Source: Gammaproteobacteria bacterium UBA2168 (GTDB lineage Bacteria > Pseudomonadota > Gammaproteobacteria > Pseudomonadales > Azotimanducaceae). From it: 31,209 bases of DNA. Both the position numbers and the translations under genes were made by a program. Below are positions 1-8,040 of the stretch, piece after piece (positions within the stretch are counted from its first letter, which is position 1; each line of letters opens with the position of its first letter). Below the pieces are notes generated by a model. That model was not told the origin of the DNA and did not search any database. It saw nothing but the letters and a program-made list of their open reading frames with translations. The stretch is from assembly GCA_002327525.1 (NCBI GenBank), contig DCWG01000075.1, positions 1 through 31,209 on the forward strand, written 5' to 3'.

Positions 1-184
1 GGAGTTGAGATGAAACAGAAACCAGCAGGACGGCAATCGTCGACTCACGATTTGTGGCGAATTACTTCCACAACTCACCAGAGCATCGGCTGATTTTCGG
101 GGTGGGGAAAACTATTCCAGTCGATTTCCTGCGGATCTGAAAGGGTTTGTTCGAAAACACATGTTGAATGTGGTGGACGGCTGG

Positions 185-895
185 TCAGGAAACCGCGTGC
201 AGCCCGATCAGTTCGAGATCGGCGGGTTGCAGTATGTGAACCTCGTGGCGTGAGGCGCTGATGACGCCCGCCTTGGTCATTTTCGCGAACACTCTGGAGA
301 GCGTTGCCAGCGTCAGCCCAATGTAGTTCGCAATATCGGTACGGCTCATAGACAGCGGTATGACGGCGGGATAGCGATCGAGTCGGGCCAGACGATCGGA
401 CAAATCCATGAAAAATCCGGCAACCCTGGCCTCTGCGCTGTCCTGCACTAGATTGAACTGACGTTGAGCCGCGCGATACTCGCGCTCCGACAAGCGCTTG
501 AACAGGTTGGCCTCTATGCCCAGCCGGGTCAGTTTTCCGATGTCTTCGTCGCGCAGTTGGCACACCGTGGTGGTCTCAAGCGCTATAGCTGAATCGGTAT
601 GCAGACCGTCCTGCTGGGCGCAGCCCACCATTTCACCTGGCAGATAGAAGCCGGTAACGAATTCGTCACCGGCAGAGTTGATGGAATAGGTTTTGGCCAC
701 ACCCGAGCGCATGTGGAAATGGCTGTCTGCCAGTTCTCCGGCGTGGTACAGGTGATCGCCCCGGGTCAGGGGCGCTGACATGAGAAAGACCGATTCCACG
801 ATCGGTAGCTGGGTTTCCAGAACCTCATTGGTAAGGCAGTAGCCGCGTGTCGGGCACTCCCTGCACCGCGCTCCCTGTTCGCCGTCGATACGCAT
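185..895 (-). CDS. FNR-like transcriptional regulator (Crp/Fnr family)
   Basis: A 236-residue Crp/Fnr-family regulator. Cys11, Cys14 and Cys20 form the N-terminal C-x2-C-x5-C set, and Cys112 sits in an ALETTTVC context matching E. coli FNR Cys122. This is the full ligand set for an oxygen-labile [4Fe-4S] cluster. A cyclic-nucleotide-binding-like beta roll occupies about residues 35-120, followed by a dimer helix (about 125-160) and a helix-turn-helix at about 184-212. In the recognition helix (LATLSR, 196-201) Ser200 and Arg201 match FNR Ser212 and Arg213, but the residue matching FNR Glu209 is Ala197. An in-frame TGA six bases upstream excludes a longer product. No strong Shine-Dalgarno is visible, and the start codon lies in a 15-bp palindrome. 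It is the last gene of the run after the di-iron protein, PAS protein and ferredoxin. The family and oxygen-sensing assignment is firm; its targets are inferred. Confidence 0.9.
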   Translation of the reverse strand: MRIDGEQGARCRECPTRGYCLTNEVLETQLPIVESVFLMSAPLTRGDHLYHAGELADSHFHMRSGVAKTYSINSAGDEFVTGFYLPGEMVGCAQQDGLHTDSAIALETTTVCQLRDEDIGKLTRLGIEANLFKRLSEREYRAAQRQFNLVQDSAEARVAGFFMDLSDRLARLDRYPAVIPLSMSRTDIANYIGLTLATLSRVFAKMTKAGVISASRHEVHILQPADLELIGLHAVS

Positions 896-907
896 ATTTC
901 AAATATG
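893..907. promoter_or_regulatory. Perfect palindrome over the FNR-like start codon
   Basis: CATATTTCAAATATG is a perfect 7-bp inverted repeat around one central base, and its left arm contains the start codon of the minus-strand regulator. It does not match the TTGAT half-site. It could be an operator for autoregulation or an mRNA hairpin hiding the start. The function is inferred; only the symmetry is seen. Confidence 0.35.
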
Positions 908-1037
908 TGCCCGGTGAATACATTTATGCATCGGGGAAATCCCGTAGGCCCACTGTACCTAAAAAAAGGCTCCTGGGTATCGCTGATGGTCAGCATCCGG
1001 GGTTTTCAAGCCGGAATGTTGCTAAAACTCCTCGCCA

Positions 1038-1358
1038 TCAGTACTGACGGTCGGGTAACAGGATCTCGATACCATCCAGCGCATCGCTCATCTGAATCTG
1101 GCAGGACAATCTGCTGTTGTCCTCCACATCGAATGCGAATGCGAGAATACCCTGCTCAAGTTCCTCCACGTCGCCACACTGCTCCCACCATTGTTGTGGC
1201 ACGTAGATGTGGCAGGTACCGCAGGCGCACAGGCCTCCGCAGTCTCCCTCGATACCGGGCACCATGTAGTTGAGCGCACCCTGCATCAGCGAAGTGTCCA
1301 CGGGCACATCTACCTCGTGCCGCGTGCCATCGGCTTCCACGTACGTCACTTTAGGCAT
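1038..1358 (-). CDS. Adrenodoxin-type [2Fe-2S] ferredoxin
   Basis: A 106-residue ferredoxin of the adrenodoxin/putidaredoxin (ISC/P450-partner) class. The cluster ligands are Cys40, Cys46, Cys49 (C-x5-C-x2-C) and Cys86 in SRLSCQI, exactly the family pattern. An extra Cys44 lies inside the loop and is not an expected ligand. Such ferredoxins carry single electrons to oxygenases, classically cytochrome P450s, in the cytoplasm. No P450 or ferredoxin reductase lies in the window; the nearest oxygenase-like protein is the di-iron protein two genes upstream in the same orientation. The ATG lies inside the end of the PAS gene (8-bp overlap), so translation is probably coupled. The ferredoxin identity is secure; the partner is inferred. 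Confidence 0.93.
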   Translation of the reverse strand: MPKVTYVEADGTRHEVDVPVDTSLMQGALNYMVPGIEGDCGGLCACGTCHIYVPQQWWEQCGDVEELEQGILAFAFDVEDNSRLSCQIQMSDALDGIEILLPDRQY

Positions 1359-2481
1359 CGATGGGTTGCGCCACTGCGAGTATTGAGAAAACTGTACCGT
1401 CGCGGCTGATGGGTCGCATGGAAACGTCCAGGGTCACCGGTTTGCCATCGAACTCGAACGTTGGCGTGATGCGGAAGATGCGTCCCTGGCGGCACTCTTC
1501 CAGGCCATCTTCCAGTCCTTCGCGAGCGCTCCCGCCGTCGCTGGACCACCACGGCAGCCCGGCGAAGTCTTGACCGATGACGTCGATGTCAGCTGTGAGC
1601 AGCGCATGGGTGGCCGGATTCATTGCGATCACCGTACCATCGGCAGACAGCAGTGCCATGGGTTGGTCGACGTGCTCGAACAACTCGCGAAACTGGGCAT
1701 TGGATTCCTGCACGGCCGCCTCACCTTCGAGTCGAGGCCGCAGATCCCTCAATTGAGCACTGAACACCACTTCGTCATCGACGTGCAGCCGCGTAATGGA
1801 TGCCTCGAGCGGCACTTCTTCACCACCGCTGGTCATACCCCATACACGCGCACGTTCTCCCATCAGCCGGGAAGACGCTTTCTCCTGCGCGAAACGCCGC
1901 ATGTATTCCGTGTGCTCGGTGCGAAAACGACCCGGCAGTAACTTGCCGAGGTGCTGTCCTATGAGTTTGCCGGGTTCATAGCCAAAGAGCTTCTCCGTGG
2001 CCGTGTTGACCCAGGTGACGTGCATGCCCGCGTCGACGTTTATCACCGCATCCGCGGACATGGCCAGCAGGCGTGAGGCCGTTCGGTGTGCTTTGCGCTC
2101 TGTGCGCAGCCTGGCCTCTGACAAGGTCACGTCCCGCAGGATGATGAGATACAGCGGCTCCGTGGTAATGATGCGCGCTACCCGTATGCGCAGCTGTTTC
2201 TCGTTGCCGGCGCGTGTGCGACAGGTCAGATATACGTAGTCGAGCTCCGGTGCATCGGGCGTATCCGCCCACTTCTCCATCCACGCCAGCGGATCGAGCC
2301 GCGCCCGTTCCGGCTGTGTGAGCAAATCGAGCACATTGCCGGGTTCGGCGGGCGTGCTGATCTCGAATAGCGCCACCGCGAGCGGGTTGATGGCGGCAAT
2401 ACCGCCGTCCACCCTGATGAGTAATGCCGGATCGGGAAGCTGATCGAACAGTTCACCGGTCCCGAGGTTTCCCCAGGTCAT
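1351..2481 (-). CDS. Triple-PAS-domain protein without output domain
   Basis: A 376-residue protein made of three consecutive PAS-like domains, about residues 10-120, 130-248 and 262-375. The second is the clearest, with a VNTATEKLFGYEPGKLIGQ core. The first is followed by an LRDVTLSEARLR linker typical of PAS-to-PAS connections. No histidine kinase, GGDEF, EAL, HTH or methyl-accepting segment follows, and no membrane segment is seen. It is therefore a cytoplasmic sensor-only or scaffold protein that should act through a partner. No haem or flavin ligand can be assigned with confidence. The 3' end overlaps the ferredoxin start by 8 bp, suggesting stoichiometric expression of the two. It follows the di-iron gene after 125 bp, so it may also have its own promoter. 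Confidence 0.8.
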   Translation of the reverse strand: MTWGNLGTGELFDQLPDPALLIRVDGGIAAINPLAVALFEISTPAEPGNVLDLLTQPERARLDPLAWMEKWADTPDAPELDYVYLTCRTRAGNEKQLRIRVARIITTEPLYLIILRDVTLSEARLRTERKAHRTASRLLAMSADAVINVDAGMHVTWVNTATEKLFGYEPGKLIGQHLGKLLPGRFRTEHTEYMRRFAQEKASSRLMGERARVWGMTSGGEEVPLEASITRLHVDDEVVFSAQLRDLRPRLEGEAAVQESNAQFRELFEHVDQPMALLSADGTVIAMNPATHALLTADIDVIGQDFAGLPWWSSDGGSAREGLEDGLEECRQGRIFRITPTFEFDGKPVTLDVSMRPISRDGTVFSILAVAQPIDA

Positions 2482-2606
2482 GTTCCGAACCTTACCAGTT
2501 CAAGCCTGCATTATTCCTGAATATTTTTCTACGACCGTCGGTCCGCACCACCCCATGTTTCACTACTCTCGACAACCTCGCTACGACCATTCATGAATTG
2601 TCCAGG

Positions 2607-3671
2607 CTAGTATGGGGCGGCTTGTTGGTTCAGAACGTTGAGCGTGGATTTCTCGTCCTCCATGGACTCCAGCACGCTCAGGTCTTCGTTCACCGGGACG
2701 CCGAGTTGCAGGAACATCTCCTTGGTACGCGGTGTAATCAGACCAGCCCGCACCAGCGAAGGCATCATTAGATCTTTGAGTGAATGGATCTGACCGGGGG
2801 GCAGTTCCTGGGCAATGCCGGCTTCCGCCGCTTCCTGCACACCGGCGGCGAAATCCTCCTGCTCGATGCCGCTGACCTCCAGTACTTTCAGGAAACCGGC
2901 GTCCATCAGACCGACCTGACCAGCGACCAGAATCGACACCGCGTCATAAGCGAATTGCGCCAGATCTTCCCGTTCGTCCTGGTGCAGCGCGGCAACCATC
3001 GGTGTGAGGTAGATGTGGCCGAAAGAGACATGTCGTGATTCGTCGCGCATGACGTTGAACGTCACCGATTTCAGCAACGGCTCGTTGGTCTGCCGGTACA
3101 TGTTGTTGAACGCACCGAGAGCCAGGCCCTCGACGATCATGTTCATGCCGATCATCACCTTGTGGTGGTTGTTGGTCTTCAGGGTGGTGTCTATCAGCGT
3201 CTTCAGCCAGGGCACCATCGGATAGTGGATGGCAATCTTGTTCACGTAGCGGTCGTATGCCTCCACGTGGCGCGCCTCGTCCATCGTCTGGGTGGCGGCG
3301 TAGTACTTCGCCTTCATGTCCGGCACGCTGTGCGCGATCGTGGCGGCGGTTAGAACGGCACCCTGTTCACCATGCAGGAACTGAGACAGCATCTGTGCCG
3401 TGGAATGAGCCAGAAAGGTTTCCTGCTGCGATTTCGAGAGCCGCTGGAAAAACGGCATCTGGGCATACAAGCTCTGGTTGCCGGAGATGATCGGGTTGCT
3501 CGGGTCGATGGGTGTTTCCCAGTCGAGTTCCGATGCGTTCCACTGATTTTCCTTGGCTCGATTGTAGAGATCGTCCAGCTTCGCCACCGCGCTCTGGTAG
3601 TCGAAGTTCCAGGAAACCTTCATGAGGGTTTCATAGGTCTCCGAATATGTCTGGGGTTTCTGCTCGGACAT
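2607..3671 (-). CDS. Ferritin-like di-iron protein (probable oxygenase)
   Basis: A 354-residue ferritin/ribonucleotide-reductase-like helical protein. A complete di-iron ligand set is visible: Glu102 (HGEQG), Glu132 and His135 (DEARH), Glu181 (VEGLAL), and Glu211 and His214 (DESRH). Two E-x2-H repeats plus two single glutamates are the hallmark of R2-like and AurF-like di-iron oxygenases and oxidases, which activate O2 in the cytoplasm. The start is supported by GGAG eight bases upstream of the ATG. A perfect FNR box is centred about 62 bp upstream of the start codon. The ferredoxin downstream is a plausible electron donor. The substrate is unknown; N-oxygenation, desaturation, hydroxylation or oxidative decarbonylation are all possible for this fold. 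The di-iron fold is very likely; the oxygenase role is inferred. Confidence 0.85.
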   Translation of the reverse strand: MSEQKPQTYSETYETLMKVSWNFDYQSAVAKLDDLYNRAKENQWNASELDWETPIDPSNPIISGNQSLYAQMPFFQRLSKSQQETFLAHSTAQMLSQFLHGEQGAVLTAATIAHSVPDMKAKYYAATQTMDEARHVEAYDRYVNKIAIHYPMVPWLKTLIDTTLKTNNHHKVMIGMNMIVEGLALGAFNNMYRQTNEPLLKSVTFNVMRDESRHVSFGHIYLTPMVAALHQDEREDLAQFAYDAVSILVAGQVGLMDAGFLKVLEVSGIEQEDFAAGVQEAAEAGIAQELPPGQIHSLKDLMMPSLVRAGLITPRTKEMFLQLGVPVNEDLSVLESMEDEKSTLNVLNQQAAPY

Positions 3672-3726
3672 GACACTATCTCCATTAACCGCAAAAAAAG
3701 TGTGCCTCGCGGACTACTCCATCGGG

Positions 3727-3740
3727 TTGATTTCAATCAA
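3727..3740. promoter_or_regulatory. Perfect FNR/ANR box
   Basis: TTGATttcaATCAA matches the FNR/Anr consensus TTGAT-N4-ATCAA at all ten specified bases. It lies between the di-iron gene (minus, start 3671) and the aldo/keto reductase (plus, start 3996). It is much nearer the di-iron gene, about 62 bp before its start codon. An FNR-like regulator is encoded at the end of the same gene run. No convincing -10 hexamer was found at the class II distance, so activation versus repression cannot be told. Confidence 0.7.
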
Positions 3741-3750
3741 ATTTCTGGGG

Positions 3751-3942
3751 CAGCAAGAGACTGAGGCCCTGCTTGGCGACCGGTGTCGCAGGCCGCCGGG
3801 TGGCTCACTGGAGGCGCTGGCCCTCGAACGGGTGCCCCTGTATAGGTGCCACGCCGACCTGAGGGTACGCGCGGATCTCGGCAGCGTAGATGCCGTGGTG
3901 GATGCGCTGCTGAGCGGCGTGCGTGATCGGACAGACAGCTGA
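3751..3942 (+). pseudogene. C-terminal remnant of a shikimate kinase-like gene
   Basis: The plus-strand frame ending at TGA 3940-3942 reads like the last third of a shikimate kinase. It has GDRCRRPPGG (family: GDRxRPLL), then LERVPLYRCHADLRV (family: ERxPLYRExADLxV), then GSVDAVVDALL (family: SVDxVVDxIL). The P-loop, shikimate-binding half and any start codon are missing. The frame dissolves near the FNR box, so this is a relic, not a working gene. It fills most of the otherwise empty 324-bp gap between the di-iron and aldo/keto reductase genes. The assignment rests on recalled family motifs. Confidence 0.5.
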
Positions 3943-3995
3943 CAGGACGAGCGGTTGGCAGTATGGTCTGAGGCGCAGTGGGTGGAACATTATCG

Positions 3996-5501
3996 ATGAA
4001 GCAGAACAGAATTAGTGGCGCACCGGCCGGGTGGATGGTTGTGATTGCGTGGCTCGCCGCCGCGATATCGGGGTACACAGGACTCGGCGGGTTCGTGTAC
4101 GAGAGCCTGGAAGGCATTGCGGGTGACATGATCCCGCTGTGGCCACGAGTGCTGTTTGGCGTGCTCGTGCTGATGGCCGTTGTGTTGACGCTGTGGTGGG
4201 CGCTGCGGCTGACCAGGAGCAGCAGCGAGGCAGGTGAGGCGACAGATGCGTCGGCACGGCGCAAATTCCTGACCGGGGGTGCTGCGTTAACTGGCGGTGC
4301 CCTGGGGGTGGCGGGTGCGACCGCTGCGAAGATGGCACCCTGGATGCAGGTAACGGTTCCCGCGATTTTCGTAACCACCGAGCATACCTCCGACGACCCG
4401 AAAGATGCCTGGAAGGGCGCACGCATAAAGCAGTATCGCCAACTCGGCCGAACGGGCCTGCAGGTGTCCGATATATCGGCGGGTACGACCCGGATTCATA
4501 ACAATGCCGAGCCGGTGCGCTTCCTTAATACACTGCTCGACCGCGGCGTGAACTATCTGGATGCGTCGCCTGATTACGCGCCTCAGAGCGAGCAGATCAT
4601 TCGGGATGCCATCGCCGGCCGTGACCGCAGTTCACTGGTTATAGCCACCAAGTTCTGTCATTCGAATGGCCACGTACGGCACGGGTCGAGCGTGGAGACA
4701 TACATGCAGGTGATGGAGTCGGCGGTGGAACGTCTGGGTGCGGGTTACGTGGACGTGGCACACGTTCATGCCTGCGATACTGTTGAGAGGCTCATGGATG
4801 AAAACCTGCACGAGGCTTTCGACCGGTTGAGGGAGAAGGGTGTGGTTCGCCACCTAGGTGTCACCACGCATACCCCAAACCTCGAAGAGGTAGCCAATGC
4901 GGCCATCGACAGCGGGCGCTTCGACGTCATGATGCTGGCCTATCATCACGGCGCATGGCCCATGCAACAGGCCATAATCGAGCGCGCGGCACAATCTGGT
5001 GTCGGTATCGTCGCGATGAAAACGCTGAAAGGCGCGAAGCACCAGGGACTCGCCGATTTCCGAAACGAATCGGACAGCTACACTCAGGCGGCCTTTAAGT
5101 GGGTGATGTCGAACCCGGGTGTTTCCAATCTCGTGATCTCGTTTCACAACGACCAACACGCGGATGAATACCTGTTTGCTTCAGGAAAACCGCTCACCGA
5201 GTCGGACGTGGCGGTGCTCGGCAAGTACGACCAGCTCATTGCCGGTAGCCACTGCTTTCAGCACTGTGGTGATTGCCTCAGCGGCTGTTCGGAGAGCCTG
5301 CCCATACACGACGTGCTCCGTTATCGCATGTACTTCGAGGACTACGGTGACCAGAAGCAGGCCATGCAGTATTACGCGAAGCTGGAGAAGAACGCATCGT
5401 CCTGCATATCGTGCGATGCGCCCTGTACCGTGGCATGCCCGCGGGGCGTACTCGTACGCCAGCGCATGATCGGTGCGCACGAGATGCTGACCATGACGTA
5501 G
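3996..5501 (+). CDS. Membrane-anchored aldo/keto reductase with Tat-like motif and two C-terminal Fe-S cysteine clusters
   Basis: A 501-residue protein from the ATG at 3996. A GTG at 3978 would add six residues, but a GGTGGA about ten bases upstream favours the ATG. Two hydrophobic segments (about residues 12-34 and 48-70) come first. Then a twin-arginine stretch (ARRKFLTGG, Arg88-Arg89) precedes another hydrophobic run, like an internal Tat signal. The reductase barrel begins near residue 145 (KQYRQLGRTG). Its catalytic tetrad is Asp189, Tyr194, Lys219 and His258. Near the C-terminus are Cys420, 424, 427 and 431, then Cys470, 473, 477 and 481 followed by Pro, like [4Fe-4S] ligands. A cofactor-dependent reductase apparently sent across the membrane is odd, because NADPH is absent from the periplasm; either the barrel stays cytoplasmic or electrons come through the clusters. 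It converges on the GST gene, 35 bp away. Confidence 0.82.
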   Translation: MKQNRISGAPAGWMVVIAWLAAAISGYTGLGGFVYESLEGIAGDMIPLWPRVLFGVLVLMAVVLTLWWALRLTRSSSEAGEATDASARRKFLTGGAALTGGALGVAGATAAKMAPWMQVTVPAIFVTTEHTSDDPKDAWKGARIKQYRQLGRTGLQVSDISAGTTRIHNNAEPVRFLNTLLDRGVNYLDASPDYAPQSEQIIRDAIAGRDRSSLVIATKFCHSNGHVRHGSSVETYMQVMESAVERLGAGYVDVAHVHACDTVERLMDENLHEAFDRLREKGVVRHLGVTTHTPNLEEVANAAIDSGRFDVMMLAYHHGAWPMQQAIIERAAQSGVGIVAMKTLKGAKHQGLADFRNESDSYTQAAFKWVMSNPGVSNLVISFHNDQHADEYLFASGKPLTESDVAVLGKYDQLIAGSHCFQHCGDCLSGCSESLPIHDVLRYRMYFEDYGDQKQAMQYYAKLEKNASSCISCDAPCTVACPRGVLVRQRMIGAHEMLTMT

Positions 5502-5536
5502 GCGAGAAAGGAGATCGAACTACGCTGATGCTCTGG

Positions 5537-6271
5537 CTAGAAAGCGGGCAATTCGGGTACCGGGCGTGCCCGCTGGTTATATAGCATCTTGCGGATACGC
5601 TCTCGCTCCTCGGGCGGCATTTCGCCATAGCCCACACTCCACTGGGCACCCGCGTCCATGCCGCGCTGCACTGCGGGTCGGGCGGCCAGCTCGTCCAGCC
5701 AGCGGGCCACGTGGGGAAACTCACCGATGTCCTGGCCCCGGCTCTCCGGATCGACAGCCCAGGGATAGCAGCACATATCGGCAATGGAATACTCGTTGCC
5801 GGCAAGATAGGGCGCCTCGTACAAACGCCGATTGAGGACGCCATAGATCCGGTTCACCTCGTCGTCGAAGCGCCGAATGGCATACGACTGATTGCCCTCG
5901 GATTCCGGCAGGCGTCTGAAGTGGCCGAGTTCACCGGTCTTCGGGCCCTGGTTGGCCATCTGCCACATGATCCACTGATTGATGGCGTGGCGGGATCTCG
6001 GGTCCCGGGGATAGAACTGTCCGAACTTCTCCCCGAGGTAGATCATGATGGCGCCGGACTCGAAGACGGATAGCGGGCCCCCATCACACTCTGGGTCGTT
6101 GTCGATCATCGCCGGCATGCGCGTGTTCGGATTCATCGCGATGAACTCGTCAGTGAATTGATCGCCCTGGCCGATCCGGCAGGGGACGAGGTTGTACTCC
6201 ACACCCATCTCCTCAAGCTGGATGGTCACCTTTTTGCCGTTCGGCGTGGGCCAGTAGTGCAGGTCGATCAT
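5537..6271 (-). CDS. Nu-class glutathione S-transferase (YfcG/YghU-like)
   Basis: A 244-residue GST with an N-terminal thioredoxin-like domain (1-85) and a helical C-terminal domain (about 95-210). The start [14 protein letters not shown] closely matches E. coli YfcG. Thr9 and Asn11 occupy the place of the usual Ser/Tyr/Cys catalytic residue, which marks the nu class. Those enzymes bind two glutathiones and act mainly as disulfide-bond oxidoreductases. The [10 protein letters not shown] segment (glutathione gamma-glutamyl site) is intact. It starts 21 bp after the GMC oxidoreductase on the same strand, so the two are probably co-transcribed. A role in protecting against reactive aldehydes or peroxide made by the GMC enzyme is a reasonable inference. 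Confidence 0.9.
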   Translation of the reverse strand: MIDLHYWPTPNGKKVTIQLEEMGVEYNLVPCRIGQGDQFTDEFIAMNPNTRMPAMIDNDPECDGGPLSVFESGAIMIYLGEKFGQFYPRDPRSRHAINQWIMWQMANQGPKTGELGHFRRLPESEGNQSYAIRRFDDEVNRIYGVLNRRLYEAPYLAGNEYSIADMCCYPWAVDPESRGQDIGEFPHVARWLDELAARPAVQRGMDAGAQWSVGYGEMPPEERERIRKMLYNQRARPVPELPAF

Positions 6272-6292
6272 GCTATCTCTCCTCGTGGGTTG

Positions 6293-7906
6293 TCAGTTGG
6301 CTGCGAGCGCGTCGGCTTTGACGAAATCGGCACCTTTCTCGGCAATCATGACCGTGGGTGCATTGGTATTGCCGGAGGTGATGGTGGGCATGATGGAAGC
6401 ATCCACCACCCACAACCCTTCCGTGCCGTGCACTTTCAGCCGGTCGCTGACCACGGCCTGTGGATCCGAACCCATCCGGCAGGTACTCACAGGGTGAAAG
6501 ATGGTGGTGCCGAGCTCCCGGGCTGCTTGTAGCAACTGCTCGTCGTTCTTGGCGTCCGGTCCGGGCTTCCATTCCTGGCATTGATACTGTGCCAGAGCGG
6601 GCTGCGCCATGATGTTGCGCGTGAATTTGAGGCCCGCAACCGCCACCTCTTCATCTTCAGGCGTCGACAGGTAGTTGGGCTGAATGGCGGGTGGCTCGGC
6701 CGGGTCGGCGCTGCGCGCCAGTACGTGACCGCGACTGGTCGGGCGCAGGTTGCACACAGACGGGGTTATGGCATCGAATTTGTGCAAAGGGTCGCCGAAC
6801 TTGTCGAGCGACAGAGGCTGTACGTGCCATTCGATATTCGCGGTTGGCTGATTCGGATCGGATTTGGCGAATGCTCCGAGCTGGGACGGCGGCATAGTGA
6901 GGGGCCCCGTGCGGCGTAGCAGGTATTCGATACCCATGGAGGCCATTCCAAAAACCGAATTCACTCGTCGATTCAGCGTTTTCGTGTTGCTCACCTTATA
7001 GATGGTGCGCACCTGAAGGTGGTCCTGCAGATTGTGACCGACACCGGGAAGGTTATGGCGTTGGGCCACACCAATGGTCTCCAGATCGGTATCGCGCCCG
7101 ATACCGGACAACTGCAGAATGTGCGGTGAGCCGACCGCACCTGCGGCCAGCACCACGGCCCGGCGCGCTGCGAAGGTCTCGTTGCCGGACTTGGTGCGTA
7201 CCTTCACCCCGGTCACGCGTTTGGTGTCGTCTTCGCCCTCGAGAGTCAGCCCGGTAACCAGGGCATCCGTGATGACGGTGAGATTGGGCCGGTGCTGCAC
7301 CGGTCGCAGGAACGCCCGGGCTCCGCTCCAACGCACGCCACGGCGCTGGTTCATCTGGAAATAGGCAGTGCCGAGGTTATCGCCGCGGTTGTACTCTTCG
7401 ATCTTGGGAATGCCGGCCTGTTCCGCCGCGTCACGCCAGGCATCCAGAATCTCCCAATTAACACGGCGTTCTTCTACCGGCAGTTCACCTCCGCTGCCGT
7501 GGAATTCATCGGCCCCATGCTGATAGTCCTCGCTCTTTCTGAACGCCGGAAGCACGTCGTCCCAACCCCAGCCGCGGTTGCCGAGTTGCGCCCAGTGGTC
7601 GTAGTCGCTGCGCTGGCCGCGCATGTAGATCATGGCGTTGATGGAAGAACATCCGCCCAGTACTTTGCCGCGCGCGTAGAGGATCGACCTGTCGGCGAGT
7701 CCGGGGTTCGGTTCGGTGCGAAAACACCAGTCCGTGCGCGGATTGTCGATGGTGTAGAGATAGCCGACGGGTATGTTGATCCAGAAGTAATCGTCCTTAC
7801 CACCTGCCTCGATCAGCGCTACCCGGCAGTCCGGATCGGCTGACAGTCGGTTGGCGAGCACGCAACCGGCGGTACCGGCTCCCACGATGACGATGTCGTA
7901 TTGCAT
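6293..7906 (-). CDS. GMC-family FAD oxidoreductase (choline dehydrogenase-like)
   Basis: A 537-residue glucose-methanol-choline oxidoreductase. The FAD-binding Rossmann motif [14 protein letters not shown] is at the N-terminus. The first GMC signature ([18 protein letters not shown]) follows near residue 80. The second signature and catalytic region lie near the C-terminus: HPVSTCRMG with the catalytic His, then the [19 protein letters not shown] block. The start is set at the ATG at 7906 because GGGAGAGG lies nine bases before it; upstream codons to 7960 look non-coding. Such enzymes oxidise primary or secondary alcohols, passing electrons to O2 or a carrier. There is no signal peptide, so it is cytoplasmic. 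The alcohol substrate cannot be told. It heads a likely two-gene operon with the nu-class GST. Confidence 0.92.
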   Translation of the reverse strand: MQYDIVIVGAGTAGCVLANRLSADPDCRVALIEAGGKDDYFWINIPVGYLYTIDNPRTDWCFRTEPNPGLADRSILYARGKVLGGCSSINAMIYMRGQRSDYDHWAQLGNRGWGWDDVLPAFRKSEDYQHGADEFHGSGGELPVEERRVNWEILDAWRDAAEQAGIPKIEEYNRGDNLGTAYFQMNQRRGVRWSGARAFLRPVQHRPNLTVITDALVTGLTLEGEDDTKRVTGVKVRTKSGNETFAARRAVVLAAGAVGSPHILQLSGIGRDTDLETIGVAQRHNLPGVGHNLQDHLQVRTIYKVSNTKTLNRRVNSVFGMASMGIEYLLRRTGPLTMPPSQLGAFAKSDPNQPTANIEWHVQPLSLDKFGDPLHKFDAITPSVCNLRPTSRGHVLARSADPAEPPAIQPNYLSTPEDEEVAVAGLKFTRNIMAQPALAQYQCQEWKPGPDAKNDEQLLQAARELGTTIFHPVSTCRMGSDPQAVVSDRLKVHGTEGLWVVDASIMPTITSGNTNAPTVMIAEKGADFVKADALAAN

Positions 7907-8040
7907 TGAGAATCGCCTCTCCCTTACCCGTATCCTAAGCGGGATCGGCGTCGAACGCACCGCGTGGATACCTTAAAATGACACAGTAGCCGGAGGCATC
8001 TCGTCGCGACTAGCATCAGATGTGAGAAGAGAAAATCGAA

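Noticed and set aside
10..93. 27-codon open frame at the left edge with GGAG before an ATG
   Set aside because: Composition is not distinctive and no family is recognised; too short to support as a gene.
3737..4426. Long minus-strand open frame opposite the aldo/keto reductase start
   Set aside because: It is low-complexity Pro/Ala/Ser-rich antisense of a gene with clear motifs.
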